In this document: one piece after another, positions 24,064-39,095 of the stretch | How the letters are laid out: each line of letters starts with the position of its first letter | Numbering within the stretch: the first letter of the stretch is position 1 | Assembly (NCBI RefSeq): GCF_037975245.1 | Contig: NC_092576.1 | Span: 35,194,611 to 35,258,610, forward strand | Direction of reading: 5' to 3' | Source: Apostichopus japonicus | Lineage: Eukaryota > Echinodermata > Holothuroidea > Aspidochirotida > Stichopodidae | DNA: 64,000 nucleotides | Translations under genes and position numbers: made by a program | The notes under the pieces: model-generated | The model's database searches: none | Told to the model about the DNA's origin: nothing | The model's input: only the letters and a program-made list of their open reading frames with translations

Positions 24064-26249
24064 CAGTTAGTTCTACAAGAAAAACAAGCAATAAATGAAC
24101 AGTGTGTAAAGATCATAATCTGTGACTTGGCTTTTAGTTTCAAAGTTTTCTTTTGTATGGGCCCAATTTAATTAGGTTGGTAGGGGTGGGGTTGTAATGA
24201 TTTGCCTGAAGATTTTTGTGGTACTCAACTGTGCCAACTGTGTAGTTCTCAACTGTGCCATGTGAAAAGTAAAAGTCAATATGGTGTGAACTTGAAACAT
24301 GACCACTGGGATACTAGCATTTGAGGAGCTTTGGAAAAGGTCTGTTATTTTGACAAATCACCAATGTGCTGTCAAGCACAAACTTTGTGGTTGCTTACTT
24401 AGTGCAGTAAACCACATTACACAATGGTGTGGACAGGGTGGGAATGTGTGTCAGTAGAAGGGGTGTGAAAGGCCAGTCATGCTGAGTGCAAGTGAATACT
24501 GATTGCTTTCATTTAGCAAATCATAGAGGTCTGGCAACAATATCATAATTTCTTCAATGTGCAAAGCACAATAAGCCTATAATTAGCCACTGAATATGAT
24601 AGTAAAAAGTGTGTGGTAAAACTTTCTTTACACTACATAAGGTGGTACATGCTGTCTTAGCACTCTCACTTACACAACGACGTACTGTACCGTAATCTCC
24701 TAATAAGCCTAAACATTAAATGGATAATGCTCCCTGGGTTAGGCCTGCTGAAATACATAATTAACGGTAATCTTAGTCTAGATGATGTACTTGTATATTC
24801 ATATGTAACTGAAACATGAGGGAAAGGAGTAAAACGTAGAGGGAGGGGGTGGGGGAAGTGTCTATACTAGGAACATGGTGCTTTCACAAAATATTACCTC
24901 ATAATTCAATGAAAGACTTCAATTTCTTACATGAAAACCTTGAACTCTGAAATCAACAGTACATGGCTACCTGTACAATATTGTTGCTGGAAATGGGAAT
25001 TGGCATAATGACATACCTTCAATGTGAAAAAGGCTTACTTTACACTAACCACAATTATAATTTTCAGCTATTGACTGCAAGAAAGCATGTGGCAAAGCTT
25101 CACACCAAATTATATGACACTCTCACAAATAACAGTCACTTAATATTGCAAATTACATTTAAATGTCCTAGACTACACTTTAATTAGGCCTGTTGATATT
25201 GTACATTTCAATGAACCTACTGTATTACAGCATACAACTGTAATGGGTTGAGGGGTAATTACTTCACTGTACATAATAGTGATTTTGTCAAATATACCTG
25301 TAGTAACATTCTCACTACTAAGTGAAACCTATAAAGTACATTTATATATCAATATTGAGTAATGAATGTGTTTCTCTAAGTCTACTGATCAATTGGCTAT
25401 AGGCCACTAGTGAAGTCTTAAGTAAGTATTATAAAATAAGATTCAGCCACTAACAGCATTAGTAAAGAGTATGTGGCAAAGCTTCACACCACACAATATG
25501 GTGTGTGCTGCCTTCACACCCTCACTATTACCAGTTAAATGACATTTCCTTAGGCCAACTACACTATATGAACTACTGTACATAGGCCTTTCTTTGGATA
25601 AACCTACTGATATGTGTACCATTCAATGAACATACTGAACAATGTCCTATAACTGAACTGGGTTAAGGGCGGGGGGGGGGGGGTGGGAGGTTGTGATGGG
25701 TGGTTGATTACTTAACTGTACATATTAGTTATTTCTGGAAATAATGTAACACTCTTACTACTAAGTGAAACCTATAAAGTACATTTATATATCAATATTG
25801 AGTAATGAATGTGTTCCTCATATAGTCTACTGATCAATTGGCTATAGGCCACTAGTGAAGTCTTAAGTAAGTATTATAAAATAAGATTCAGCCACTAACA
25901 GCAATATTAAACAGAATGTGGCAAAGCTTCACACCACACAATATGGTGTGTGCTGTCTTCAAACCTTCACTTATTCCAGTCACCTTAGGCAAACCATGTT
26001 AGGTTTTTAAAAGATACTTTTTTGGGATAGGCCTGCTGACACTTGCATTATCCAATGACCCTACATTAACCTATTCTTAGGGTTATAACTTAAGAGGGAA
26101 GGGGGATTTTGGTGGTGGACTGCTGACATATATGTGACCAAATGAAATGAAAGCCAATTATCCTGACACCACACAAGATGGTATGTGCTGTCTTAATAAA
26201 ATGGGTCATATGCAAATGAACATAATCATAAGGAATCAAGAATTTAAAA
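24064..26249. repeat. Diverged long-form satellite-related repeats
   Basis: Two copies of a 443-bp unit (agtgaaacctataaagtac at 25321 and 25764) each contain a complete relative of the 197-bp monomer plus about 246 bp of extra sequence with a G-run. More decayed fragments lie near 24560-24690 and 25060-25130. No gene is supported. Confidence 0.65.
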
Positions 26250-26648
26250 TTAGTGGTTTTCATAAAATGCCACCAATTGGTGAGCTTTCCTCCACTTCAT
26301 AAACCCATCCATAAGTTTATCCTCCTTAATATTTTGTTTTTTAATATTACAAATACACTTTGTGTTGGAAGATGTGTCATCACCTGTACTTTCACTAGGC
26401 ACTGTTTCTGTGCTGGCAGTTGTATCCTGCCTATCACTTTGTTGGCTTTCCGAGCACTGGCTACTACTGGGAAATGAAGGAAATGGAGAAGAAGGACATT
26501 GATCATCCAAGTTGGTCTTTGCCATCCATGACAGAACCTTTCTGTCGCAGCCTACTTCTTCAGAAGCAAAGGGTCTACTTTTAATTTTCTTCAATCGCCT
26601 TGTTTTGCTCCTTCTTTTCACTTTCTCCTTCCCTCTTTTTCGGGCCAT
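26250..26648 (-). CDS. Hypothetical basic protein, 132 residues
   Basis: The ORF starts MARKRGKEKVKRRSKTRR, a strongly basic, nuclear-localisation-like N-terminus. It continues with SEEVGCDRKVLSWMAK, a serine-rich linker (residues about 55-95), and a charged C-terminus ending AFYENH. I do not recognise the family. The ATG is preceded seven bases upstream by an acceptor-like tttttcttgtag, so this may be the second exon of a gene whose first exon is non-coding. A decayed duplicate at 23717-24063 keeps the same acceptor, which favours a genuine locus copied with flanking DNA. It lies antisense inside the gene B intron and is surrounded by repeats, so it could also belong to a mobile element. Confidence 0.45.
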   Translation of the reverse strand: MARKRGKEKVKRRSKTRRLKKIKSRPFASEEVGCDRKVLSWMAKTNLDDQCPSSPFPSFPSSSQCSESQQSDRQDTTASTETVPSESTGDDTSSNTKCICNIKKQNIKEDKLMDGFMKWRKAHQLVAFYENH

Positions 26649-28800
26649 TGCAGTTCTACAAGAAAAACAAGCAATAAATGAACAGAGGGCTTAGATAATA
26701 GTTTGTGACTTAACATTTGCATTCAAAGTTGTCTGTTATTATATGAGCCAATTCATTTTGGTTGGTAGAGGTGGGGGGGGGGGGTAAATGATTTTCCTAT
26801 TGTGGTCACCTGGGCCATGTGCATGCATCAAAACTGTATTGGCCCCAAACATGCCACATATTCAAATATGGTCAACTTTGGCCAATTTACCTCACTGAGG
26901 CATTTAGTCACCATGAGTGTTCATTGAGAATGTCTGAGAAGAATTTGTTAAGTATTGTAAAGACCTCGAGATAAGTTTAAGTGACTGATACAGCAATTTA
27001 TTGAGTTATAGAAAAAAATCACTGTAATTTATTTGTTATTCCTTTTTTGTGGGGTTATTACTACCCAATGTGCTTGGGAGACAATGCTACAATTAATGGA
27101 AATAAGTGTATTTATAAATGTATAAGATGTGCAGGGCGAGTGATTAGTGAGGTACAGGAGGGACTGTGTGTGCCTTGTGTGTACGTAACGAGCTGCTTCC
27201 CTTTGGACTGACAGTAGTCCCCATCCATGTCCAGATTATGTGGCAAGTAATTAAATGCAGTAGTAGGCCCAGTCAGCCTTCTATGACCTAAACCTGCTAT
27301 CATTTTATCTTTCATTCTCTGGCTATTAAAACTCATAATATTAAATTGCTTTTTCTGTACAGCCTGCTGCAATTGTGGTGTTGTGTTTTCTTCCATGTTA
27401 TGTTTTATCAAGTTCTTTTTAAAGTAGTGTTTGAAAAATTCTACTAATTTTTTGTTGTTTGTGTAGGCCTACTTATTTGTAACTGCCCTGTGTAATTTAC
27501 TTAAGAATCATGATACATTGTCTTTGTTGCAGGTGGACAATTTCTATATTCTTGTGAACGAAGTCAATTTATCTCCTATGCCTAGCCTTGGCTGATTACA
27601 TGCCACAATTTGGTACAAGGATGGTGTTTTGATTTTCTTGTTTCAAACACCACTGCAAAGGCACCCAATTTCAAGCGAATAGCGGCTTTGCTTAGGCTCT
27701 GTCTTGTTTATAGCCTAGGTAGACTAGGTCTTGTTCTAGCCTAGTACTACTATTACTAGTTAGACTTAAGTACACTAGGCTAGGCCTAATACTAGTAGTA
27801 TAGCAGTAATTAGTAAGTAGTACTAGTACTACTACTATTACTAGGCCTAATACTAGTTAGACTTAAGTACACTAGGCTAGTACTAGTAGTAGTATTAGTA
27901 AGTAGCCTAGTACTACCATTTCTAAGCCAACTATACATTTAAATTAAAGAACAAGTTAAGCATATACTTTAGTACTTACTTCAAAAGGTTCATCGAAAGT
28001 ACATCAAAGGCTTCCAGAAGATAACTTAGATGTGTAGGTTATCATCTTAGACTCGTACGTATTGTCAAAACCCTTACATAACCGACAACGTACATGTAAT
28101 AGGCCCACCTTTATACTATAGAAACTCTCAAACTAGTCTAGCGTGAGGCTAAGATTACCTAGCATTGTACTAGCTTAGGCCTAACACTAGTTATATTACG
28201 GCTATGCTTAGCCTAAGTTCGGCAAACCTGAAACGAAACAAACATTGGAGGGATGTGAAACAGGCCTATGTTTCATAGCCTAGTACTCACCTCTTCAACC
28301 AAATCAGTCTCTTCTGTAGCCTTATTCTACTTGAACAATAAGCCGAGACAAAAAAATAAGGGAATTTATGGCCAATTTGAACTCGCTACAGAACGAAGTC
28401 TTCAGACCTGTACATTTTTTTTACAGCGCTGTAGTGTGTAGATTCACGATCACTTTCACCGGGTTTTCGCAAGTAGCGCCTGAACTGAAATGCGCGGGCT
28501 TTTCTCCTGGGGAGGATGTACGCTCAGGGATCGGCACGATTTGAAAGTTCAGATCGGAATTAAACTTCTCAAACTTGTCTATTTCGATGAATATTGCAAC
28601 AAATTGGAAAATTCAACCACTAAATTGGGTATAAATAATCCAGCTAAGACTTTTATTACAGTAAAACAATCATCAAACGTAAAAATTACATCTTATTTGG
28701 CTGCATGGCTAAGGGAAATCAGGCTACTTGAAAGGAAAATAGTTACGTAATATACAAGCTTATATTCCAAACTAATAACCTTGAATGGTACAGAAACTGC
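26649..28800. other. Gene B intron, no gene recognised
   Basis: Contains a G-run at 26773-26785. A CTAG-rich low-complexity stretch at about 27700-27920 has a duplicated segment, tactagttagacttaagtac, at 27754 and 27851. ORFs at 27112-27411 and 28490-28750 have no support. Confidence 0.4.
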
Positions 28801-28816
28801 CAGTGTCCAAAAGTGA

Positions 28817-28848
28817 ACGTCCGTGCTACTAAAGGGCGGATTCTCACA

Positions 28849-28923
<75 letters not shown>
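28817..28923. repeat. (GAT)n microsatellite with conserved flank, copy 2 (inverted)
   Basis: The flank (acgtccgtgctactaaaggg ... cggattctcacatg) is the reverse complement of 14416-14448 with a few changes, and is followed by about 74 bp of GAT repeats. A poly-histidine ORF reading through it on the minus strand is an artefact. Its right edge abuts a relic splice donor. Confidence 0.85.
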
Positions 28924-29133
28924 TATTGTAAATAGTTTAGTTAATTGCATGCTGGCTGATATCTGTAATGTCACTCTCTTTATTATTTTTATTGTGGAAC
29001 ATCGTAATCGTTTTGATATCACAGAAAATTTTTCTAATGACTTCGATATTATGCCTAAAAGCGAGTGGTTTGTAATATCAACATGGAACAAACTGACACT
29101 CCAATTAAATGATATATAAATGTTTCTTTCTAG

Positions 29134-31489
<2,356 letters not shown>

Positions 31490-31783
31490 GTAAGAAACAG
31501 GAGAAGGAAAGAAGAAGTCGTTTAAACTAAAACGTCATAGGGTTCTTCTTTATTCTTTGAAAATATTATTGTTCACATTTTATTTGTAATGCAAGCGATA
31601 TCTAGGTTCCTGTGTAAAGTGTGTTGAATAACACAGTTTGATAATCGTGAAGGGAAATACAAGAACACAAAACTTATATGTGTCTGACTTACTGACTTAG
31701 GTGCGTAGGACGCTGTGTCCCTGTGCTCTCTGGCGAGTAATCCTCCACCAAGTTGGTCTATCTGCTGCGCAACTTTCAACAGC

Positions 31784-33454
31784 TTAGGTTGTCATACCTA
31801 GGTCTTTCTGGATAAGGTCCTTCCATCTTGAAGGTGGTCGTCCTGGAGGTCTTGGCTTGCTGAAGTCATTCCTGAATGCTTGATATGGAAGCCGATGCTT
31901 CGGCATCCTAAAGACATGGCCGGCCCATTTCAGGCGTCCCTTGCAGATTGCAGCATTGATGCTAGTTGTTACATTCAGCCTTTGTCCGATGGTGTTGTTC
32001 CTGACTTTATCTAGGATGGAGACAGCCCGTATTGCTTTGAGACATCTCATTTCAGAGACATCAAGTCGATGACGATCTTTTTTCACGGAGTGCCCAGGAT
32101 TCAGAGCTGTAAGTTGCTATTGGCAGAATGAGGGCCTGGTAAATCCTTACTTTCAGGGATCTGGTGATGTCATGGCTTGACCAGATGGTACTTTTCAGTC
32201 TTCCAAAAGCCCAGGAAGCCAACCTTATGCGACGTTTGACGTCTTCTTCCATTGATGGGACATTGCTGCCCAGGAAGACAAAGTTGTCAACTTTCTCAAC
32301 AGGTACTTGGTTAAGGAGAACAACTTTGGTGTCTTCAGACATTATTTTACAGTTTGTTGGGTTGATTTGCAGTCCCCATCTTCTGCATGCTTCTTGAAGT
32401 TTGTTGGTGGCCTCCTGTACGCTGTCAAGGTCCATTTCTATGAGATTGGTGTCATCGGCATAGCGGATGTTGTTTATACACATGTTGCCCATCTTCAGAC
32501 CTGAGTCAAGATTTTGTATCTCTTTCATGACAAACTCCAGGTAGATGTTGATGAGACAGGGAGATAGTAGGCAGCCTTGTCTGACACCAACTTGAACCTC
32601 AAACCACTCAGTGATTTTTCCATTCACCATTACAGAGCACTTTGTTTTCTCATAAATCCTTGCTATGGGGTCTACTAGCTTTGGATCTACTCCAATTGAG
32701 CGCAGGCATTTCCAGAGAGCCTCCCTCCAAATAGTGTCGAAGGCTAATTTGAAGTCCACAAAGTTCCCGTGAAGCGGTATTTTCCTCTCTTTGGCTTTTC
32801 AAAGATCTGTCGAACTGTGAAGATGGCATCTGTTGTTCCTCTGGAGGTTCTGAATCCGCACTGCTCCTCACAGAGGTGTTTTTTTTTTACAGTATCTTGG
32901 ATTTTAGTAAGCAGCATCCTGCAGAAGACTTTTCCAGGGATGGACAGAAGAGTAATGGCTCTGTAATTGGAAGGATAAAGCTTGTCACCTTTCTTATACA
33001 AAGGAGTTACCAGACCTCTGCTCCAGTCTTCTGGGATCTCCCTATCTGACCAAGCTTTGTTGATGACTTTGAGGAGCATCTGATTCATCAGTGGTCCTTC
33101 TTCTTTTAATAATTCAGCTGATATCCTATCACAGCCACAGGCTTTATTGTTTTTCAGCTTTTTGACAGCCTCTTCTACTTCCTGTAGGGTAAAAGGTAAG
33201 ATTGTGGTATTACGGTTGACAGGCTCCGGGATGGTTTTAAGGATATCATCATCTCTGGGGAATTCTGTGTTTAGATGTTTGTTGAAATGGTCTTCCCAGC
33301 ACTTCATCACCTCGTCTGGAGTTGTCCTTAGATTGCCTTGATTGTCTTTGGCTACAGCATGGGTTGTTGTTTTCTCCCCAGCAAGCTTCCTCAATTTTGA
33401 AGAGGTCATGACTGTTGTCCATACTATAGGCTTGTTACATTTCAGAAACATCAT
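31784..33454 (-). pseudogene. LINE reverse transcriptase and C-terminal tail, frameshifted
   Basis: Three frames carry one protein. 33454-32744 has NYRAITLLS and EQCGFRTSRGTTDAIF. 32759-32061 has QGCLLSP and the catalytic RYADDTNLI. 32086-31784 has RLKWAGHVFRMP and PPGRPPSRWKDL, a tail typical of this LINE group. Overlapping ends show where the frame slips. Confidence 0.8.
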
Positions 33455-33473
33455 TTTCTATGAGTTTCCTTTT

Positions 33474-34570
33474 CTACTGTTTTACCTCATATTTCACCTT
33501 TTTGTTAAACTTCTTGTAGTTGTTCTTATTGGCTGCCGTAGGGTTGTTGAGCATCTCAACTCTAGCTTTCCTGCGGAGATGGCACATTTTTCTGACTTCT
33601 TCTGGAAGGCCTTTCACGAGTTTCTTCCGCTGGAAACCTAATGTTTCTTCCGTGACTTTTTTGTGTTTTTTTTTTAACTTTTCCCACAAGGTCTCAACAT
33701 CTGTGTCCTCTAGATGTAGTTGAGGTTCAAAGGCACCTCCTATGTTTGCTCTGAACTCCTCTGCAATCAGTGAATTGTGAAGTCTGCTTACATCATAGAT
33801 TTTTGGAGCTGTTTTAAGAAGCTTGACCTTAACCGGTGCTGATAATACTTTTGCCAGGACGAGGTTATGATCTGACCCCACATCTGCTGAGCAATAGGAC
33901 CGACAGTTCTTGAATGTAGTCAGGTTTTCTTGCTGGGTAATAATGAAGTCAATCATATTCTTGTACTTTCTACAAGGGGAGGTCCAAGTAACCTTCCTAC
34001 AGTCTTTGTTCTGGAAATGTGTGTCGCACACTGTGAGCTTGTTGAGCATACAGAACTCTAACAGCTTTTTTCCACGCTCATTGATTTTTCCCAAGCCAAA
34101 TCTACCCATTGCAGGGCTCCAGGTGTTCTGGTCTGTGCCTATTTTTGCATTGAAGTCGCCCATGAGGATGAGGCGCTCCTTCTTATTGACTTTCTGAAGA
34201 TGGTGCTGCAGCACATCATAGAATTGATCACTTTCTGCATCACTATGCGTCGAGGTCGGGGCATATACTTGGATGATGTTAAGTATCCCTTCCTTGGTTC
34301 TAGACTTGGCTGTGATAATCCTTGGTGACACTGACTTAAAGCTAACGAGGCAACTTAGTAGTGACTGTGATATCAGGAGTCCCACACCTTCACAATTCCG
34401 TCTTTCCTACAACCGAGTAAGGCGGTAAAATCCTCTTTGCTAATCATGGTGTCAGATTTCAGTCAGGTGGGTTTAACTTAGTCTAAGGATGTCTAGGTTG
34501 AAACTTCTGGCTTCTTCCAGGAGAATTTCCCAATTAGTGTTCTGAAATTCCATGTCGCAATATTTAGATT
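33474..34570 (-). pseudogene. LINE endonuclease (EEP family) region, broken
   Basis: The N-terminal TWNFRTL motif lies near 34550, followed by in-frame stops. An open block from 34385 contains IIQVYAPTS, LILMGDFNAKIG, KVTWTSP, MIDFIIT and VGSDHNLV, the usual order of apurinic-like endonuclease motifs. It ends at a stop at 33474, and the frame shifts before the reverse transcriptase block. Confidence 0.75.
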
Positions 34571-35062
34571 ACTGGAGCTCCTTTTCCCAGGTTCCTCAAC
34601 AGTAGTTTTTGTCACAGTTGGTTCATTTGTCACAGATTGTGTCTAACTGGTCACAAATTGGCGTTTGGTCGATTTCCGGTTACTTACGCTGGTCCTTGTC
34701 AAAGTTCGGCTTCTTACGCTGATTGGTTCATTCTCCTTTTTCTGTGTAAACTAGGTCAAAGTGTCTACTAGGTCAAAGTTTTGAAATGATTGAAACAGAA
34801 CTTAAGAATGTTAAATCTTTCAGAGTTGTACCTAAAGGTACATTCATATGTACCATCATTAAGAAACATAGTTTTAAAATAACAATTAAATATTTTACAT
34901 TGTGTTTAGTACTTGCTTTTTTTTCATTAATTATCCTTCATTTGGACAAATATCATATTCTGGTGGCACCGCATGAAAATGTGATTATGTTGGCTTATTT
35001 ACTGATGATAAGGTCGTATAATACTTGCGTATTAAATTACTTCTCCTTTTTTGTCATTTCAG

Positions 35063-38000
35063 AACCCTACATGACAATGAATTGACAACATTATCGAAAT
35101 CTATGTTTGCTGAAAATGTTTCGTTAGAACACTTGTGAGTATTTCAATGTTTAAGAACTAACAATAAGCATTGTTGTATACTCGTGATGTTGCCAGCAAG
35201 TACTGACTTCCTGCTTTCAGTTATTTAATGATTGTAGATGATTACACAAGGCTTGTATTTCATATACGAAATCACATACAAATATGCGGTAAATTAAATT
35301 AATACACATGCACACATCATGTTATCTTCAATATATTTAAGCTTCCAATACATTTTCGAATGGCAATGCACCAGTATTTTCAACGCAAAGTTTGATATCA
35401 GCATGAATGTGCTCAGAATGTTGAAAAATGTGCAAAGAAGATAGACATCTAATGATTAGCAGTAGGGGTTCTCGATTTGTTTTGACATGTTTGCAAACTA
35501 AGAAGTTTTTTCCCAATCCTTGAAACGAATGTCAATTTTGGTGTCTTTATCTTCCAACAGAGATTTGTGTGATAACAATATAGCACGACCAACTGCGGAC
35601 TTCTTCCCCGAGACTAATAGATTGTAAGACAGTAGTTTAAGCTGTGTATCTATATTACTTCATTAATGTGAAATGTAAATATTGCGCCATTCTTATAAAA
35701 TAACATACTGTAAAACCTACATATGACTAAATGTCTCACTAAGAGATCTAATAGTGGTAAAAGATAATTATATGCTGCTAATTAGTGAGATAGTATAATA
35801 TGTGTCACAGGGATGTTTAATCCATGCAAAGAGAAAGTTGTGTCAGACAAGGATTGTTTGCCTTATACTCTTGTAGTTCATACCTTGTTAAACCTTTTCG
35901 CCTATTTATATCACATTGACTGATACGTAACCATCAACATGTACCTGATGTAAATGTGTCCAAATGACTAATGAAGTAACAAACAGCGGTGCACACTTAT
36001 CTTTTCGATTATGATGTTATGAGGGATGCTTAAGAATAAAAGGAGCACAGATACTGTTGCATAATACGTTGATGATAGTCATTGTATTTAACAGCAATGT
36101 GTGTTACAGATTCACTTTTCTCATGAAAATATTGTTTGCAATAATCATTATCACAATATAAAATGATGCATCTCTTTACATCTAGGACAAATAACATATT
36201 CCTTCGGTTTACCTCTTTCTTTTAATTTTAGAATGCTTGTTTCAAATAACATAGCCTTCATACCGGAAGGCATGTTTCAATCTCTCAAAAATCTGAGCAA
36301 AATGTGAGTAATATCGTCTTAAAAACTCTTTGTGCACTTGTTTACTTATTGCTGTTGCTGTAATTATCTTTATCTAACATTTACCAAACGCATTTGTTTT
36401 TCGACAGATACCTTTCAAAAAATAAAATTGAAACTCTATCGAATACTTCATTGCTTGGTTTGAACCTTGTTCACCACATTTAAGTTCTACCAGCTGTTTG
36501 CTTTATAACGTTTCATTTTTATATTTAACTAAATTCGGTTGTCTATATTTGAAATAAGCAAATCATTACTTTTACCCAATATTACACAAACTAATATATT
36601 GCGATCTTCTCTGAAGATTTCACAAGAATTATAACATCGTGACTTTCTCCACAAGAAATGTACTCATTATTTCGTTTAGAACCTTTTATGGAAACAATCT
36701 TTCATCACTTCCCGCCGGGCTCTTCGAGACAATCAACTTGACATTCAGTTTGTAAGTTCAGTGTATATTTGATTCATTGTTGCATCTGATGAGCGTAATG
36801 TCCTATGTATTAGTATTTATCTTAGCAGAGCAAAAATATTATCTGCCGTTGACATTTACTCGCAGTAAATATTAATTGCACTTTATATTTTGTTTGGGCT
36901 TAAAAACAGATCGTGTGCGTATATTAGAAGTAAGAATGTATTCTTCCATGTGTTAGTTGCGGCGACACTGTTAAGCATTACTTACTTTTAACTGTTGAGT
37001 GCTGTCTCCTTACGACAGTGCAATAAATGTATGTACGTTTAGCTCCTATAAATCGTATTTCTTTTTCGTTTTCTCGAATATCCAGGGACTTGTCGAACAA
37101 TAGTTTATCTGTAATTCCGAGGGGACTCTTCAGTGCTTACGGTGGAAATCACGGGCTGTTGATATTACAACTGCAGAGAAATATGCTAACTTGTCTATGG
37201 AATGATACTTTCCAGGGATTGGGCAGTTTAGCATACCTGTAAGAATTCAACGCTATCATGATTTGATACCAAATGGATCGTTGTGTGATTGTCTCTTTAG
37301 ACATGGTTGCAAATACAACGACATATAAGTTTTCCAGAAGATATATATTTAGTGCTATGGAACACACTTTTAGCAGATCATCAAATACGTTCTTCACTAA
37401 GAGATCTCGTATCGCTTTCTGACAGAATACTATATTTTAGTTGCCGTAGTTTGAAGTTTCAAAGTTTGTATATTACAAAGGATCGTTTGGCTCCGCTTCC
37501 ACATTCGGTAGTTAAACCTGATTGCTTAAGAAATGTGCACAAGTGGTATTTGATGAAATGCCCGTACATGTTATTCACTCTCATCTGCCTGCAAGATAAA
37601 ATAGTTGCTTCCACAGTAATCATTTTCTATTATGTTTTTGCAGAATTCTGAACAGGAACCTTATTCATTCCATCGCAGAACGAGCCTTTTTGGGCACCCA
37701 TCTCAAATGTTTGTAAGTAAACGTTGTTTTTCTGTATATCTAAGCTTGGGACTCGTGCTGCAAAATCCTTGTAAAGTGATGCATTTTTAACGTTATTGTT
37801 TTTCTAATAAAGATACCTGGTTGCGAATAACATTTCGAATGTCCACTACAACTCGTTTGCTCTCGAAAATATGGATATGTAAGTATACACGTGTTTGGGA
37901 ACAAACAGATTTTTACAATGTTTATTATATGTAAACGTTTTAATATAATTTAACGTTTTATCTCAAGTCCTATGACAAAAGTGACACGCGTTAACGGATC

Positions 38001-39095
38001 GTTGATACCTGAGTTTATACCTTAATCAACTGGTTGTACGCAGTCTGCTTTATCAATTGCACATATATTTATTGATAACAAAATCAAAACTATATTTAAA
38101 TGACAGTGTAATCTTTTCATAAATGGTAATAATATGTTATTATGGAATGTAGTGATAGGTTGTTTGCTATAGAAAGGGAATTAGTACATAATGAAATTTA
38201 TTCGATTCCCGTTCTAGCCATATACTTTACGCTTTCGCATTGTTTATAATATACCAGTCGTATCACATTGTTCATTTACTTAATTAAAGCGGGATTTCTC
38301 TTGAAATCCATTCCCCGTAAGGCTATTTGATTTTTATACGATGAAACTGATGTGTGGTCCTTAGTTACTCGGTATTGGATTCACTGTGGCTTCTGACTGG
38401 CATCCCAAGGAACAATGACTATTAGGGATCGCCATCAACTAAAGACTGGATAGCTCAGTTGGTAGAGGACAGGGTTACTTACTTGAAATCATAGGTTCGA
38501 ATCCCTTTCAAGCCAAAGTATTTCCTAGTCCATTGTTCATATACTTTGTAATTGATTATATGGAGACACATGACATATTTTACTGCAATAATATAGTAAT
38601 GAGAAGGAGCAGATACACCATATGATCATACCCGATAATGTCTGTAAGGAAGTTACGATGTGTGTTTTTATATTCCATAGCCACTTGTACAAGAACAACA
38701 TCCTGAATATTTCACAAAAAGCGCTGAACGGAGTTGGAAATGGAAGTACCTTGTGAGTGCTTTAAACATGTATCAGCTTGATCTTATCTGTTTTTAATAC
38801 ATTTTTCTTTTGAAATTCAATTTCTGTTCTTTATTCTAAAATCAATACATATTTTCTCAGGAACCTTATTCGACCGACAAAAGTAATGAAGTATATAAAA
38901 AAAAAAATCATCTGAGATATATCTGCATTGGACAATGTCAAAAATAGTCATGCTCATAACGATTCATTATATGTTAATGAAACAGAGAGCTATCTTGTAC
39001 TTAGAAATATGAGAGAGCTTCTTTTTTTTTGTCTTGTTTAGATATATGAACTGCAACCAATTAGGGAGACTACCTTTGTCTACAAACGGCAATAT
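35063..39095 (+). pseudogene. Copy B LRR exons 6-16
   Basis: Eleven exons: 35063-35134, 35561-35623, 36232-36303, 36408-36479, 36680-36751, 37086-37238 (two LRRs fused), 37644-37712, 37813-37878, 38681-38752, 39042-39095, plus the join to 40138. All lengths are multiples of three and all junctions are phase 2, so any exon can be skipped in frame. Exon 36408-36479 ends ...CACAT followed by ttaagt where its neighbours have gt(a/g)agt. Its donor is destroyed and reading through gives TAA at once. The last two exons match copy A exons at 1-53 and 359-412. Confidence 0.8.
38447..38520 (+). mobile_element. tRNA-like SINE fragment
   Basis: ATAGCTCAGTTGGTAGAGG (A-box) and GGTTCGAATCC (B-box) are spaced as in a tRNA. 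The acceptor ends do not pair and the T stem has mismatches, so it is a tRNA-derived relic and not a tRNA gene. Confidence 0.5.

Larger units (their letters stand above)
31560..34770 (-). mobile_element. RTE-like non-LTR retrotransposon, antisense and degraded
   Basis: Reading on the minus strand: 5' non-coding (about 34560-34770), endonuclease, reverse transcriptase, C-terminal tail and a short 3' end. The endonuclease resembles the craniofacial development protein 2 / BovB-type domain, which is why RTE is preferred; CR1 is a less likely alternative. At least three frameshifts separate four ORF blocks, and stops interrupt the endonuclease start, so it is inactive. The ends are approximate because no target-site duplication was found. 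It sits in the gene B intron between exons 31418-31489 and 35063-35134. Confidence 0.8.

Noticed and set aside
27112-27411. 99-residue minus-strand ORF as an exon of the gene at 26250
   Set aside because: No splice signals linking it, no domain and no paralogue in the duplicated copy.
38447-38520. tRNA gene
   Set aside because: Promoter boxes are good but acceptor and T stems do not pair; more likely a SINE fragment.
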